Translations under genes and position numbers: made by a program
Shown here: one piece after another, positions 1-11,445 of the stretch
How the letters are laid out: the number at the start of each line of letters is the position of its first letter
Numbering within the stretch: the first letter of the stretch is position 1
Source: Dendrolimus kikuchii
Taxonomy: Eukaryota > Arthropoda > Insecta > Lepidoptera > Lasiocampidae
Direction: 5' to 3'
DNA length: 64,000 nucleotides
Assembly (NCBI GenBank): GCA_019925095.2
Contig: CM034388.1
Span: 8,702,501 to 8,766,500 of the forward strand
Notes under the pieces: generated by a model
The model's input: the letters and a program-made list of their open reading frames with translations, nothing else
Databases searched by the model: none
Told to the model about the DNA's origin: nothing

Positions 1-64
1 GCCATGGGCAAGATTTTACCTTCAATTCAGTTGTTTGTGATGAAACTGTGTCATACGAATATTT
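1..64 (+). other. Possible 3' part of a host exon at the window edge
   Basis: The first 64 bases stay open in the frame starting at base 3, reading about 20 codons with a mixed composition (HGQDFTFNSVVCDETVSYEY) unlike the AT-rich surroundings. They are followed at 65-70 by GTAAGT, a perfect splice-donor consensus. Without that splice the frame ends at TAA 66-68. The first frame is also open and contains ATG at 4. I recognise no protein. The call rests on one short open frame plus one donor match, so it may be chance. Confidence 0.15.
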
Positions 65-1271
65 GTAAGTCTATTCAATAAAATTTCTCAACTTCAATAT
101 ATAAGTTTAAACCATACTAATAATACATTTCTGATTCAATGAAAAAGAACTTTTGATCTGGCCGGTTGCCAGATTTCAAGGGTGCAAGGGTAACGGAGGG
201 ATTGGAGATAAATGGACTTACTTGTATTAATATGATTGAGCTGATAATATGAGCTGAGTAACCGGAGTGGCTGCGACACAGGAGTAGCCGTGTGTATTAT
301 CTTGTTATAACACTTATCACTGAGGTCTTGGAACTTGGTTAGTAGCGTAATTGGGTGGATATCTTAAATGCGCGCGCGATACGTAATATATTCACGACGG
401 ATCGATCCAGACTGGTCGTTGAGACGCGGAAGTGCGGGGTGAATTACTTTCTCGGGGAATCATAGTTCGTTACGCGGTGGCGTGAACAACTATAAATCAT
501 AATAACACTTATATAGGAGAGACAGCCTATAAAAGCTTTGAATGAAACTTAATTTTTATCCCTTGATCTTACATTAATTATAATGTTATAGAAGCATATT
601 ATAAAATTGATTTTAGTGTTACGTATTTTTTTAATGGATTTAATATTTTCGTACACCGCGAACACGAAGGATACTAACATCATTTCGGTAGTTATAGTGG
701 GATATACTGATATTCTCAATTAGTTGATTAAGATAGAAATGAAATGAAATTAAATATTTATTCTTGCATAAATGTAGTCATATACAGGTGTTATTCTTAG
801 AAATACATGGTTCAGTACATTTTACCAGTTCCACTGGTGTGCAAGTAAGCAGGTTCTTAATAGTTGTAAATAGTTAGTTCCTATTTATTTTATTAAGTAC
901 CTTTTATGTAACCTGGATAATATTTATTACCTTTATTTATTAATTATATAGATATCTGTTTTTGATTCAATTATTATTGTAATATGTGTATGTCAATTAT
1001 TTAATGTCTTTTCATAAGCATGAAAATATAATTATTTTTGGAATAATAAATATTATTATAAATTTTCCTGATTTGGGGTGCATATCGAGTAGAAGGAGCG
1101 ACAAATGGAAGTTATTTTGGTATAATGTTTTACTGTTATTTATTCCTTCATTATGTTGTATTGTATTCATCTTTTTCCAGTCTCTATTTGAATCCGATGT
1201 TCATAACATAACATTTCTTATATTACTTTCTTTAGAAACCACATATAATAATTTAAACAGAAAAAATAGAT
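65..1271. other. Unassigned non-coding stretch
   Basis: No gene seen. Bases 150-500 are less AT-rich than what follows, with a run of alternating CG near 370, and could be regulatory or 5' untranslated DNA. From 540 on it is simple AT-rich sequence. The 95-codon open frame at 986-1273 looks like chance AT-rich sequence with no recognisable motif. Confidence 0.4.
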
Positions 1272-1342
1272 AATAAAACTATGTTTTAACGGTTTTAAGT
1301 ACGGTATTTTATTTGATTTTTATTCCAACGTTTCGGCTATTT

Positions 1343-1451
1343 TTCAGTAATCGTACATACATACATACATACATAACTTCACGCCAGTTCCCTTGCGGGG
1401 TAGGCACGAACAACAGAGTGCCATTTAGGCTTATTCTTATTCAGTAATCGT
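1343..1451. repeat. 12-bp target-site duplication pair
   Basis: ttcagtaatcgt at 1343-1354 and again at 1440-1451 bounds the small retroposon exactly. Confidence 0.75.
1355..1439 (-). mobile_element. 5'-truncated retroposon with (ATGT)n tail, copy 1
   Basis: An 85-bp unit read on the minus strand runs into 'gcgtgaagttatgtatgtatgt', a microsatellite 3' tail. It is flanked by an exact 12-bp target-site duplication, ttcagtaatcgt, at 1343-1354 and 1440-1451. The same 3' end occurs at 41751-41901 and 51050-51149 with different 5' ends, as expected for LINE-mobilised, 5'-truncated copies. It sits in the centre of the inverted-repeat element 1272-1533 and so is younger than it. Confidence 0.75.
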
Positions 1452-2167
1452 GATATCTGAAAAGTGCCCGATAAGTCGGAATATAAATAAAATAAAATCC
1501 CACGGTTTAAACCGTTAAAAGCATAGTTTTATTTATATGTACTAGTCGCGAAAACTTGAGAAAATACTAAGAAACAATACATATATGAATTCTAAATTTC
1601 CGCTACCTAAGTGACCTGGAAAGTATTTAATAATAAAGTAACAAACATAAACTACTATAAATTGTTAACCATATAACAATTTACACTTCTGCTATGGATA
1701 ACACGCACCGGACAACGATGATAGCCGACGTCGTGTGTCGTACACAACATAATAAATTGTTATACCGAAGGCTGTTGTTTTAACTTTTAACAAATTGTTG
1801 GCATCACAAGTGAGAGATGGAACGAAGCCACCCCAACTTGCGTGATTAAGCATAAAGTTTGCAAGTTGTAAGTCACGTCGAGCGTTATAAGTGATTAATG
1901 GTACGAGCCCCTGGATCACAACATAATCATACTTTATGTTAATTTAATTGAATACACAAAGCTTCTGTATGCATGTGGTTGACGAGATTTGTTTGTCTCA
2001 ATACGCGGTTTGTTAGTCGCAAGTTTATTACAATAACATATATTAGAAACAAATGTCGTAAATAACGTAATTATTATATAAAATAAACTACAAATTATAC
2101 TGTTTAACAACAAAATACCTAAATATAAACATAACCTAAATACGCCAAATCTAAACTAATAGATTAC

Positions 2168-2475
2168 TAGGATATGCCCGCGACTTCGTCCACGCTTGAC
2201 TTAAAATTCCCGCGGGATTATCGGGATATAAAGTAACGCAAACGCCGTAACACGTAAAATTAATACTTTAGATTTTTTTTAATATGGCCATTTTAAATAA
2301 TTCCCAGAAAACATTCTGAGGGATTCCCAGAATAAAAAGTAGCGCAGATTTAAAGTCTAAGTATTAGATGTCGATTTTCCATCGTTTATACAGTCTATTT
2401 TAGTTTGTTTTAATAGCTTCAATGTACAGACACGGCATGTTTAGAATTTTATAATATTGTAGATGAAGTGTCGTC
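2168..2475 (+). repeat. 'actaggatatgcccgcgacttcgtcc' interspersed repeat, copy 1
   Basis: Opens with actaggatatgcccgcgac, carries 'attcccgcgggatt' style subunits, a 'ggccattttaaataattccc' middle, and ends in 'cggcatgtttagaattttataatatt'. The same order is seen at 24979-25480, 46388-46735 and 61831-62060 on plus, and at 40548-41046, 50318-50853 and 59257-59741 on minus. No reading frame. Common lepidopteran repeat; class not determined. Confidence 0.6.
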
Positions 2476-2939
2476 CATCAAGACGTCAAGCTAGCATTTC
2501 TTGGTTTTCCCCTTCCAGCATGACCTGGCGAAGGCAACATAGCTAGACATTTTTATGCACATAACTAGCTGACTACCGTAAAACGAGGCTGTACTAGCAT
2601 AAGAGACTATCCTGCAGTTTAACTTGAAGTCATATGAAGGCTGCCGTGAATGCAGGAGTTCCAAACACGATCTTTCCGCGCGACTCCAAACATCCAGCGC
2701 AACATCAGAAATAATTGGTTTTACATGGATGAATTTTGACAGAATTGTAAAAGAAAGCTACAAAATAATGAAGTGAAACTGCCAACAAACCAAAATTTAA
2801 AAGTACGATATGATGCGTGTCCAAACTTCACAGGAGCAAAACTCTAAAGAAAGCTCTAGTAGATACATATACACACATATATATTAACACTAGAGTTTAC
2901 CTACCTGTAAACTACACAAATGTCAAAAATAACCATAAT

Positions 2940-3345
2940 AAGGAAAATGGCAAATCACAAAAAACCTATCCTAATTTCTGGGATAACTTTTACATAAATC
3001 TATCCCAAAATCTATTCCATTATCCAGGATAAAAAGTATCCTTTGTCCACACTCGGTATTAAAATTACATATATACCGAATTTGAGCTAAATCGGTCCAG
3101 TAGATTTTCCGTAAAAACATGACAAACAGAGAGGGAAATATATTTCTATATCGAAAATTGAGACTTTTTCGGGATAGAAATATATTATATTATAAAAAGT
3201 ATCCTATGTTCATCCTTGGCATCGAATTTATATATTGAGCTTCAGCCAAATCGGTCCAGTAGTTTTTCCGTGAAAGAGCAACAGCCAGTCAGACAAACGA
3301 GTAGACAGAGTCACTTTCGCATTTATAATATTAATAGGGATTTTA
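2940..3345 (+). repeat. Duplicated retroposon-tail repeat
   Basis: The segment 'aaatcggtccagtagatttttccg'-like occurs twice, near 3088 and 3252, each after 'aaaaagtatcc' and a 'gagct' spacer. The second copy runs into 'gtcactttcgcatttataatattaataggg', the usual terminus of non-LTR-type lepidopteran repeats. The two units look like a local tandem duplication or two truncated copies in the same orientation. Confidence 0.45.
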
Positions 3346-3349
3346 TATA

Positions 3350-4455
3350 TACTCTATTATTAACAACTGGGTAGTTGACACATTTCACAATGGCTTCTAA
3401 AACACTGTTCCCATAATAGCGTGCTTTAAAATACAAACACAGAGTACATTAATATAATAGGAGAAATACAACGATACAATCATACTTTTAAAATATTATG
3501 ACAGAAATAATTTAAATTAATGTTCAAACAATAATTAATACGCCGTTTAACTTGTTAAGGAAATAACGCTATAATTTGCTACGCTTGTATAAAATGTATA
3601 GTATCTGCGTTTTGTAATATGATAAACAGTATTTCATATAATTTTACTGTCAACTATCCTATTATTAACAAAAGTATTCCAATCAACAACATAAAAACAA
3701 ATAGTTAAATCATTGAAATACACCTAAAGAGCATTGTATTTTATTGAGGAAATTGAGACCATCTTAAAGACGTTTCAAAATGAAAAGAGGAAGGGAGGGA
3801 AAGCTAAACGGAGGATTATTGATTTAAATTCACAAACGACTTTTCCTTTGTATTCATAAGATCACCCTGAATGTAGGTTATTCAATTATTACTTTCAAAT
3901 TGTACATCAATCGAAGTTGTGGCAGGATCAAACTTGCACCCAAAAACTTGCTTCATAAAACAAACGGTTATAGGAAAATGAACTGAATTCCTTTTTTAAA
4001 AATATATTTTTAGAATACGCTTGGGTAATGTAAATTTTTTTTCGCTTCTCATGTACTGAAAGTACGTTTGGAGTTGTCTGATCACAGGGATGAAAACAGT
4101 ACTTTTCGCTCCTGGGAAACGATTTTCCCTGCTGTCAAAAATTTTTAAAACTATGCGAACCATATAAAATATAATACATGCGACTTACTTGTCACATAAT
4201 TTTATACTTATAAATTACTATTTACTAAATTATTATTAAATTTACATAAATTTGAGCTAAATATGTATTAGCATAGTGTCAAAAAAAATACTGGCTGGTA
4301 GAATACCACAGAAAAACAATATTACTTGACGTTTCATCAGATTTAGATATGGATTTAACTCCTGATTTTATTAGAGAAGTAGTTGTTTGTTTAACTAATT
4401 AATCAGTGTTTATTCATTTTCCTCATATTCGAAATGAAATTCAGAGTGTTAACCT
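3350..4455. other. Unassigned AT-rich stretch
   Basis: I see no gene, RNA or structured repeat here. Confidence 0.4.
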
Positions 4456-4552
4456 CGGGTGAAACGCCTATTTAGGCACTCGAATTATTAGCGCCCTCGC
4501 TACGGTCATGCCTCAAATCATCTCGTGCCTAAATAGGCCACTTCTCGGCTCG
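4456..4552. repeat. Short foldback repeat
   Basis: A perfect 14-bp inverted repeat, gcctatttaggcac at 4466-4479 and gtgcctaaataggc at 4525-4538, brackets a GC-richer centre in AT-rich DNA. Probably a decayed small inverted-repeat element; no coding content. Confidence 0.5.
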
Positions 4553-7040
4553 TGAACAATCTACTATTATTATTAGAGAAGAACAACCCACTATTACAAC
4601 ACCCCGTAATTTCTCAATATCAAACGATCAAGCTCGAGTTAGCATACAGAGTCACTGAGCTCTGAAATGGAGTATATGAAGTAATAACGCTGCTGAGCCA
4701 TCTCAGCAGTCTTATAGGAAAGCACTAACCGTTGCAGCAGACAGATATAACAGAGCCATGCGTATCTTATATCAGATGTTGATGTATGTATGATATCTAA
4801 GCATCTGTCATTTTATTTGAAAGTTTGTCTTGAAGAGTCTCCAAAACGGCTCAACAGATTTTAATAAAATTTTTAGAGATATAGGTTATGCTAAATTGAA
4901 TTTATTAGTGTTTACGCTAAATTGTTATGGATGAGACACTTTGCAGGTTTCAGGAGATATGAATGTAAAGTCCAAGTCCTGCCCGAAACGAATTGGCGGC
5001 GATAGCTAATTACAAATAAATACTGGATAAATCTTCTAACATACAACAAAAATTGGAGGAATTTCCTGATAATGTGACCCGTGTCAAAAGAATGCTACTC
5101 TAAACAATATACTGGGACCAAGAATCCTGTATGCCACTTCGGGTAATACCCGAATTGTGCCCCTAATAGATTTGTATTCGCCGCGTGATTTCCCGCGGGG
5201 TGCCGCCGACCTAGTCCCGACCGGTGTTACCATATATACAAAAAAGTTATTCCACGTAGGCTTAATATGTTATTACATACAAAAGGCAATGTGTTTTTTA
5301 TTATTAAGAGTAAAATAATGATTACTGTTGTACTATTAAAGGCATTTCTTTTAAAAATTAAAATAAGAGATAGAAATGTATATAGATCGCTTTCTATATT
5401 TAAGTATGTCTATGGGTTTTGTTGGTGTATACCTCAGATTTTGTATTTTGCGAATGAAAAGTATTCTATAGTCGCTTCCATTAGCGAACATGAAACTCTG
5501 AGTGAAATTATATTACGTTCAGCGTAGAGGCTTAGATGAGAAAAGTTAACAGAGTTACTTTCACATTCTGATATTTATTGCTATTTTCAAATCTAAATAA
5601 TAAATCATCATAAAGAAATAATTATGTAACTTTAGAATAGCTTTATTCTTTAATATTGCCCGTGTTATTGCAGAAATTATGTCCCACAACAATTTTAATA
5701 CTCTTTATACTAAAAAGTATCTTGTCATTCTTTTTAAACTAGTCAAATATAAAGAAAATTTGTCAAATACTACAAACTAGTCAAATATAAAAAAACCATG
5801 TTTGAAATAATTAAGATTACGTAATTTTATTTGTCATTATATACTCTAACGTTTCAATCACTTATTATTAGCCTATTTTACCAGAAGCGTATTTAGAAAT
5901 TTTAGGTTAAAAAATTAAATTCACTTACTAAACATATCGTTTTAATTATATTATGTGCAACAATTGGAAAATAATAAAATCTGGCAACACTATTCCTTCA
6001 TAGATAATAATCAAGATTTGTCAAGTGATTTATTGCAGCAACTTTTTAAGTTCAGTAAGCTTTTCCTGAGGACGAGATAACGGAGTTAGTGTCAAATTGC
6101 GACCGTAATTTTTCACTCGGATTAAATTTATTACCTCAAGAAATTTAGCGCTTTGGGATATTTTGCTTAATTTGATTACTAGAAGTTTTAAAAGTAAATG
6201 TACGATATGAGATTTACTTACTTTCGAAATGAATTATTTTGTAACTTATATAAAAATGATAAAATTTTAAAAATTTCCATCACCAAACATGTTTTGTAAA
6301 TGTAAAGAATTTTCTATTAAAAAAAAACTACTCGTGTAAGTCTATGTACAGTGAAGTATTCTGTAGAAGTAGCAATTGTCCACTGTATTTATCATTTGAC
6401 AATGTAAACGTGTCGTTGAAAGTGATTTTTAAGATCTACCACATTTTTAAACAGAAATTTCACTTCGGGCATTTCGGAAGCGCATAATTACATTATCACC
6501 TATTGACTTAAATAAAAACGTTACTAAGAAAAATAGTCATGATTTTTAAATACCGATATACCACATGACACATTTCCTTATGACAGACGACACTGTTACC
6601 TCGCCCGTAACAATAAAGTATGACAATTATGGCATTTGTTTCATGTGAGTTGTACTAAATAAAAATAATTTCATAAGTGTGCATATGCCATAAATAAAAT
6701 AACTAATTGGAAAGAGTATATAGGTTTGAAATTGAAATATCTACGAAATGTCACACTTTTTCAAGTTTTAATGGCGAGGGTCCAAATGATGTGACTTAGT
6801 AGATCATGTTACTGTATTGTTGAATTTGCGCCGACACATACTGGCCATTACATGAAATAAATTATCGCCGACAATGTTATGTTCACTTCATTTATACTCT
6901 CAGAAGCTTAAGACAATGTAAGTAAATACTGCGGAGTAAAAAAAACATCCTTTTTATTTTAGCTGTTATTATCCCCAACATAACATAACGCTTCTGGCCT
7001 TCGGAGAGAGTTCGCGCTTCTCAGCGTATTCTACCAATAT
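4553..7040. other. Unassigned stretch
   Basis: No gene recognised. 5110-5235 is a short GC-rich block. 5740-5805 holds a small direct repeat (actagtcaaatataaa twice). The 86-codon frame at 5267-5527 has no recognisable motif and looks like chance. Confidence 0.35.
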
Positions 7041-7300
7041 AGCGGAGAGTGTTTAGAATGTTGCCTTCATGTTCTTTGTACCACCGCATTGCTCGCCATC
7101 AGCTGGGCGTTCATCTCCACTTCCTAGAGCCGCTTCGCTCATGTACACAACGATTCTCTGAGACGTTTCTGTTGCGTACCGTAGCGATTTAGAATGAGCT
7201 GCCAGCTGAGGTTTTTTCCACAGCGCCATCTCTGGTGTTGCAAACGTCCATAGGTGACGATAACCGCTTTCCATCTGTACTCCAGCTATAGAAAAGAAAT
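7040..7300 (+). repeat. Diverged A-tailed lepidopteran repeat
   Basis: Bases 7215-7275 (ctggtgttgcaaacgtcc, ataaccgctttccatc) match the 3' part of the A-tailed repeat seen better at 21592-21907, and the copy ends in an A-rich tract near 7285. The part before 7215 is not clearly shared. The minus-strand frame here (MESGYRHLWTFATP...) is only the antisense reading of this repeat. Confidence 0.45.
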
Positions 7301-7659
7301 AAAAAAATGAAATGAGAAAGTAATATTATAATGTCCTTGAGAGCAATGTAACAAATAATCTTACATCAATGGTTTTTTTAAACACGTCAGATTATTCGTA
7401 GATAATTAATTCCCTTAAACATAAAATTAACGAATTTGTTCATCATTCTAACGTACATAATACGATGCGAATAGTTCTAAAACATATATGTTTCTAGTTG
7501 ACATGACTATTGTTAAACGTTAGGCATGCACACGGTTATTGTATGCGGCTAATTGCATCAACGCGGTGGTCCGGAATCACATAATGCCACTAATCAAACT
7601 AAATTAATTAAATTTATCAGGGTTTGTATTAATTTAAAATTGAATTATTAGTACTGAAG

Positions 7660-8075
7660 TTAGAATTAGTAATGAATTTCGTTTCCGAAATTTACCATAC
7701 CAGGAATTGTATGGAATCAACGATCATCGTACCGATAGTGGTGTCCGTTACCGGTCTAGTAGCCAAGTTAAGTTTATAATATATAATACAATTATTTATT
7801 TATTTCAAGAGAACACAGCCCAATACATATACACAGATAAACACACATATTGTACATCCTTAAATGAAGCAAGCTACGCTTCTGTTACGGGTAATAAATA
7901 TACAACGGACTACTCTGACGCCGATACTAGACTCCCAAACCGTAGTAAATAACGGAGAAAATTCGTTTCCGAAATTTACCATATCAGGAATCGGACCTGG
8001 AGCCTCTGAGTTGCAGTGAGGTAGGCCGGCAAAGGCTTGTCCCTCTCAACCACAAAGGCCGTCAAGCCGAGTCCG
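7660..8075 (-). mobile_element. Probable tRNA-derived SINE (second family), decayed
   Basis: Read on the minus strand, 7983-8060 holds a B-box-like 'ggtccgattcc' preceded at tRNA-like distance by 'tgtggttgagaggg', followed by 'gatatggtaaatttcgg'. The segment 'ttcgtttccgaaatttacc' occurs at both 7677 and 7960, marking a duplication. The body ('tacatcctt.aa..aagca', 'ataaatatacaacgg') resembles the minus-strand element at 19650-20088. Family assignment is by comparison within this window only. Confidence 0.4.
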
Positions 8076-8079
8076 GCCG

Positions 8080-9095
8080 AGTGCTATCTTGACCAATGAA
8101 GCGACTGGTCTTTTTCATTACCAAAAGCGGACGTATTCGTAGACAGCTGTCCTGACAAAAAGTGAACACCATCGCCCATGAACATTTGCAAAAATAGAGG
8201 CGTTGCCAATAAATTGTCTGCTTCGAAGACATTTTATGACTGCTGATTTTGTTTGCTGTGTGAATTCTTCTAGAATAAAAATATGACCGTATTTTGCGGC
8301 AATTAGCAGCAATGTAAATATTGTCTGTGTCATACGAGTTCATACAATTAACCTTTGAAATTAAAAGCAGAATAAACAGCCCAAGCAGCTATTCTACATC
8401 CGATTATATATATAACAAGACAGATTTACATTATAGGTGTAATCGTATGATAAGCTAGCTAAAAGAAAAATATATCGACATATTATGGGAAATCATCATT
8501 CATACAAGACTTTGGCACTTACAGGTTGGCCAAAAAGGGTAGAAAATAATAGCGGCGCCACTTTCGCACATTTGTTTAAACTCTAGCAACCCCAACATTA
8601 TGACAAGAGTAATTTTGGTACTTAAAATATTACGTCGAGCATAGTGCAAGTATCAAGTTAGTTTTTTTCCGATATGCGGAATTTTGTCAACATAACCTAT
8701 GGTGTTTACTTTAATAATAATGGCTATTTTATAGGTCAAAGCCATAAAATACCTTGTAAATGATTAACACGACAATTATTTGATTAAAACAAGCTAAACG
8801 CCATTAGAAACCTGTCATGCCGGTTCTTTGGTAAATATTTTCGCATTTGAACGAAAAGATTTTTGCATCAAATCAGCTAGACATCCTAACTAAACTTTAA
8901 AAATGATTGCTCATGTGAAATTTAGTATGGTTATATCCGTATCTAGTTATTTTTAGCGGATTTTAGACTGGGATAAACGTTAAAATTTAGAGAACATGGA
9001 TAAATTAAACTTTATCATTCCCTGACATAATATAGAATATAAGGCAAAAAATTAGTTCGTGTTCTCGACAATATCTGTAGCCAGGTTATATTTAA
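8080..9095. other. Unassigned stretch
   Basis: No gene seen. The minus frame at 8062-8343 is not recognisable. Confidence 0.35.
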
Positions 9096-9265
9096 ACGCC
9101 AAGTAAAGTCCGTCCCGATGGTTGCATAAAGTGTTCGCATACGGTACGGCAGTAAGTATGCGGGCCGACGTATCCACAGTAAATGTAATTCACGCGACAG
9201 TGGCGCCGCTAATTGGGTGGCCAGGCGTCGCTACGACAACCGGCGCGCTCCACTGGACCGGCACA
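9096..9265. other. GC-rich island of unknown role
   Basis: About 170 bp with many CpG and words such as ggcgccgctaattggg and accggcgcgctccactgg, bounded on both sides by AT-rich DNA. No open frame with recognisable content. Could be a conserved regulatory element; nothing in the sequence proves it. Confidence 0.3.
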
Positions 9266-9690
9266 TCTAATATCTGATTTATATATGTGAAGGGATTTGT
9301 ATAAAGTTACATTGTTTTTACATGGGTTTCAATTAAATTAATTAATATCAGCAAAAATACACCAACTTGTATGTAAACCAATTACACGAGCAAAAATGTT
9401 TCGAATTTTGATATTTTTTCGCTTGCGTATGTAAAAATAATAATTGGATCAGGCGTATGAGGATTCTGATACGTCGAGGTTTCAAAGCAAGGTTTATTTT
9501 AAGCTAAAAATTCTTTTAACTTTATCTATGCTCATGGATTGATCGTATTTAAATATTTGCTACATAATAATATCATTACATAAATGTATCTACCTCTACT
9601 GGTTTAGGGCCTCTCTATTGCATGGGTACTGACGGTACATTTGCCATGGTTGTCGACAGCGGATTAACGGGTACAGATATCTATATAATA

Positions 9691-10967
9691 GGTTGGGGAA
9701 AAAGTCTTTTCGCATACTACTGTATGAACTTGTAATAAGATTTCTTTGGCTATACCATTTGTATCTGGCTGGTTTTGGTATCATTAAAAAGTTTTAATTT
9801 TAAAGAAGACAATTCCAAATTCAAATTAGGAAAATATGTGATTTTCACTTGTTTTTCTTATTGTTAAAATGAGTGAATCTAATGAAGAAATTCGATACAT
9901 TTTAAAATTTTACTACAAAAAAGGTAAAAATGCAACACAAGCCGCAAAAAACATTTCTGATGTTTATGGACCTAATACAGTATCTGTGAGAGTAGCGCAA
10001 ATTTGGTTTAAGCGTTTTCAATCCGGAAATTTTGATATCAAAGATGCACGTTGCTCTGGTCGCACTGTTACGGACAAAATTGATGCCATTTTTGAAAAAG
10101 TGAAGCAAGATCGGCATATTAGTAGTTACGATGTAGCTGGAGAACTGGGAATTAACCACAAAACGGTTTTGGCGCATTTAAAAAAAGCTGGGTACACAAA
10201 TAAGCTCGATATTTGGGTGCCTCATGAGCTCACTGAAAGAAACCTAATGAACCGTGTACTCATTTGTGATTCTTTATTACGACGTAATGAAACCGAACCA
10301 TTTTTGAAGAAGCTGATAACTAGTGATGAAAAGTGGATCACATACGACAAGAACGTGCGAAAAAGATCGTGGTCAAAGGCCGGTCAGGCTTCACAGACTG
10401 TACCGAAACCCGGGTTAACTCGCAACAAGGTGATGCTGTGTGTATGGTGGGATTGGAAGGGCATTATTCTTTATGAGCTGTTACCGCCAGGCAGGACCAT
10501 CGATTCTGAACTGTACTGCGAACAACTGATGAGATTAAAGCAAAAAGTTGAGAGAAAGCGGCCGGAATTAATCAACAGAAGGGGTGTGGTTTTTTACCAT
10601 GATAACGCTAGACCTCACACATCTTTAGCCACTCAGCAAAAATTACGAGTTTGGCTGGGAGGTGTTAATGCATCCGCCGTACAGTCCTGACCTTGCACCT
10701 TCAGATTTTCACCTGTTTCGGTCTCTGAAGAATTCCTTAGGCAGTGTCAGGTTAACATCACCAGAGGACTGCCAAAACCACTTGTCGCAGTTTTTTTATC
10801 AGAAGCCCTAAAATTTTTATAGCAATGGGGTCACGTCCCTACCTACAAGATGGCAAAAAGTTATCGAACAAAATGGCACCTACAGACTTTAGTCAAATGT
10901 AATTAAACTTTATAAAAAAAACCTTTTGAATTTTTATATAAAATGCGAAGGAACTTTTTCTCCAACC
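9691..10967 (+). mobile_element. Mariner transposon, nearly complete, about 1.28 kb
   Basis: Imperfect terminal inverted repeats: ggttggggaaaaagtc at the left end and, read inward from the right end, ggttggagaaaaagtt (19 of 23 bases match over the first 23). Both ends are bounded by TA (9689-9690 and 10968-10969), the expected mariner target duplication. Total length fits the roughly 1.3 kb norm for the family. A 178-bp leader precedes the transposase. No nested insertion is visible. Confidence 0.9.
9869..10892 (+). pseudogene. Mariner transposase (D34D), frameshifted
   Basis: Cut-and-paste transposase that binds the terminal repeats and moves the element to TA sites. ATG at 9869 opens an N-terminal helix-turn-helix region (about residues 5-50, then a second DNA-binding helix region to about 110), the family motif WVPHEL at 116-121, and the first catalytic Asp in TSDEKW (D153). 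The second is in YHDNARPH (D245, codon 10601). The main frame closes at 10690 after 273 codons because two bases are missing near 10649; the other frame resumes at 10650 with YSPDLAPSDFHLF, giving the third Asp at 10704-10706. Correcting for the gap, the spacing is exactly 34 residues. A further TAA at 10809 precedes the natural-looking end at 10890-10892. Full length would be about 341 residues, normal for mariner. Inactive as it stands, but recently lost. It could not be a host gene: it lies exactly between the terminal repeats. Confidence 0.92.
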
Positions 10968-10969
10968 TA

Positions 10970-11249
10970 ATATGTTATGATGTTTGTCTTAATTATAACA
11001 ACATGCAAATTATGTCAGGAAATTTGTCTAAACGATACATGTTTCCTGGCCATAATTGGATCTACAAATACCTACAAATAAAATACTTTATCATGAACGA
11101 TTGTGGTCAGCAAACGGCATAGAACAGAGATACGTTTAAAAATGAATAGATTGAAATTACTATAAAATATGTTGTATAATGTATATATGTCTATGTATAT
11201 ATATATATATATATATATACATTATACATTATACATATTACGTTGACAA
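10970..11249. repeat. AT-rich stretch with short (AT)n microsatellite
   Basis: Dinucleotide AT run at about 11196-11219 followed by 'attatacattatacat'. Nothing else recognised. Confidence 0.5.
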
Positions 11250-11445
11250 GGTAATGTGGTATAAAGCGTATGGAAGTACCTAGTCGATATGTTTGCGACA
11301 TACACAAAGCGAATACGGGCTTTATTCCGCGTATAATGCGGCTTGGCGTTATTGTGGGACTGCGCTCACAAAGGGATGCCGCGAGCCACAGACGGTCGCG
11401 CGGGTTCATATGTTTCACGGCTTTATGTCGCTAATTGAGCGCATG
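11250..11445. other. GC-rich island of unknown role
   Basis: Block with CpG-rich words (ggatgccgcgagccacag, acggtcgcgcgggttc) inside AT-rich DNA, and TTTAT-containing words (ggctttattccgcg, cggctttatgtcgc). Candidate regulatory DNA; no reading frame with recognisable content. Confidence 0.3.

Larger units (their letters stand above)
1272..1533. mobile_element. Inverted-repeat (MITE-like) element, interrupted by a retroposon
   Basis: The left arm from 1272 (aataaaactatg, then ttttaacggttttaag) is mirrored by the right arm ending at 1533 (...accgttaaaagcatagtttt). The arms are about 80 bp, imperfect, and share an inner 'cttttcag' segment. Without the 85-bp insertion at 1355-1439 and one 12-bp duplicate, the element would be about 165 bp. 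Half-arms of the same family lie at 53456-53530 (left type) and 41259-41305 (right type). No coding capacity. Lepidopteran genomes carry many such foldback elements; the superfamily is not clear. Confidence 0.6.

Noticed and set aside
986..1273. 95-codon open frame
   Set aside because: AT-rich codon content (Ile, Phe, Asn, Tyr), no motif; consistent with chance.
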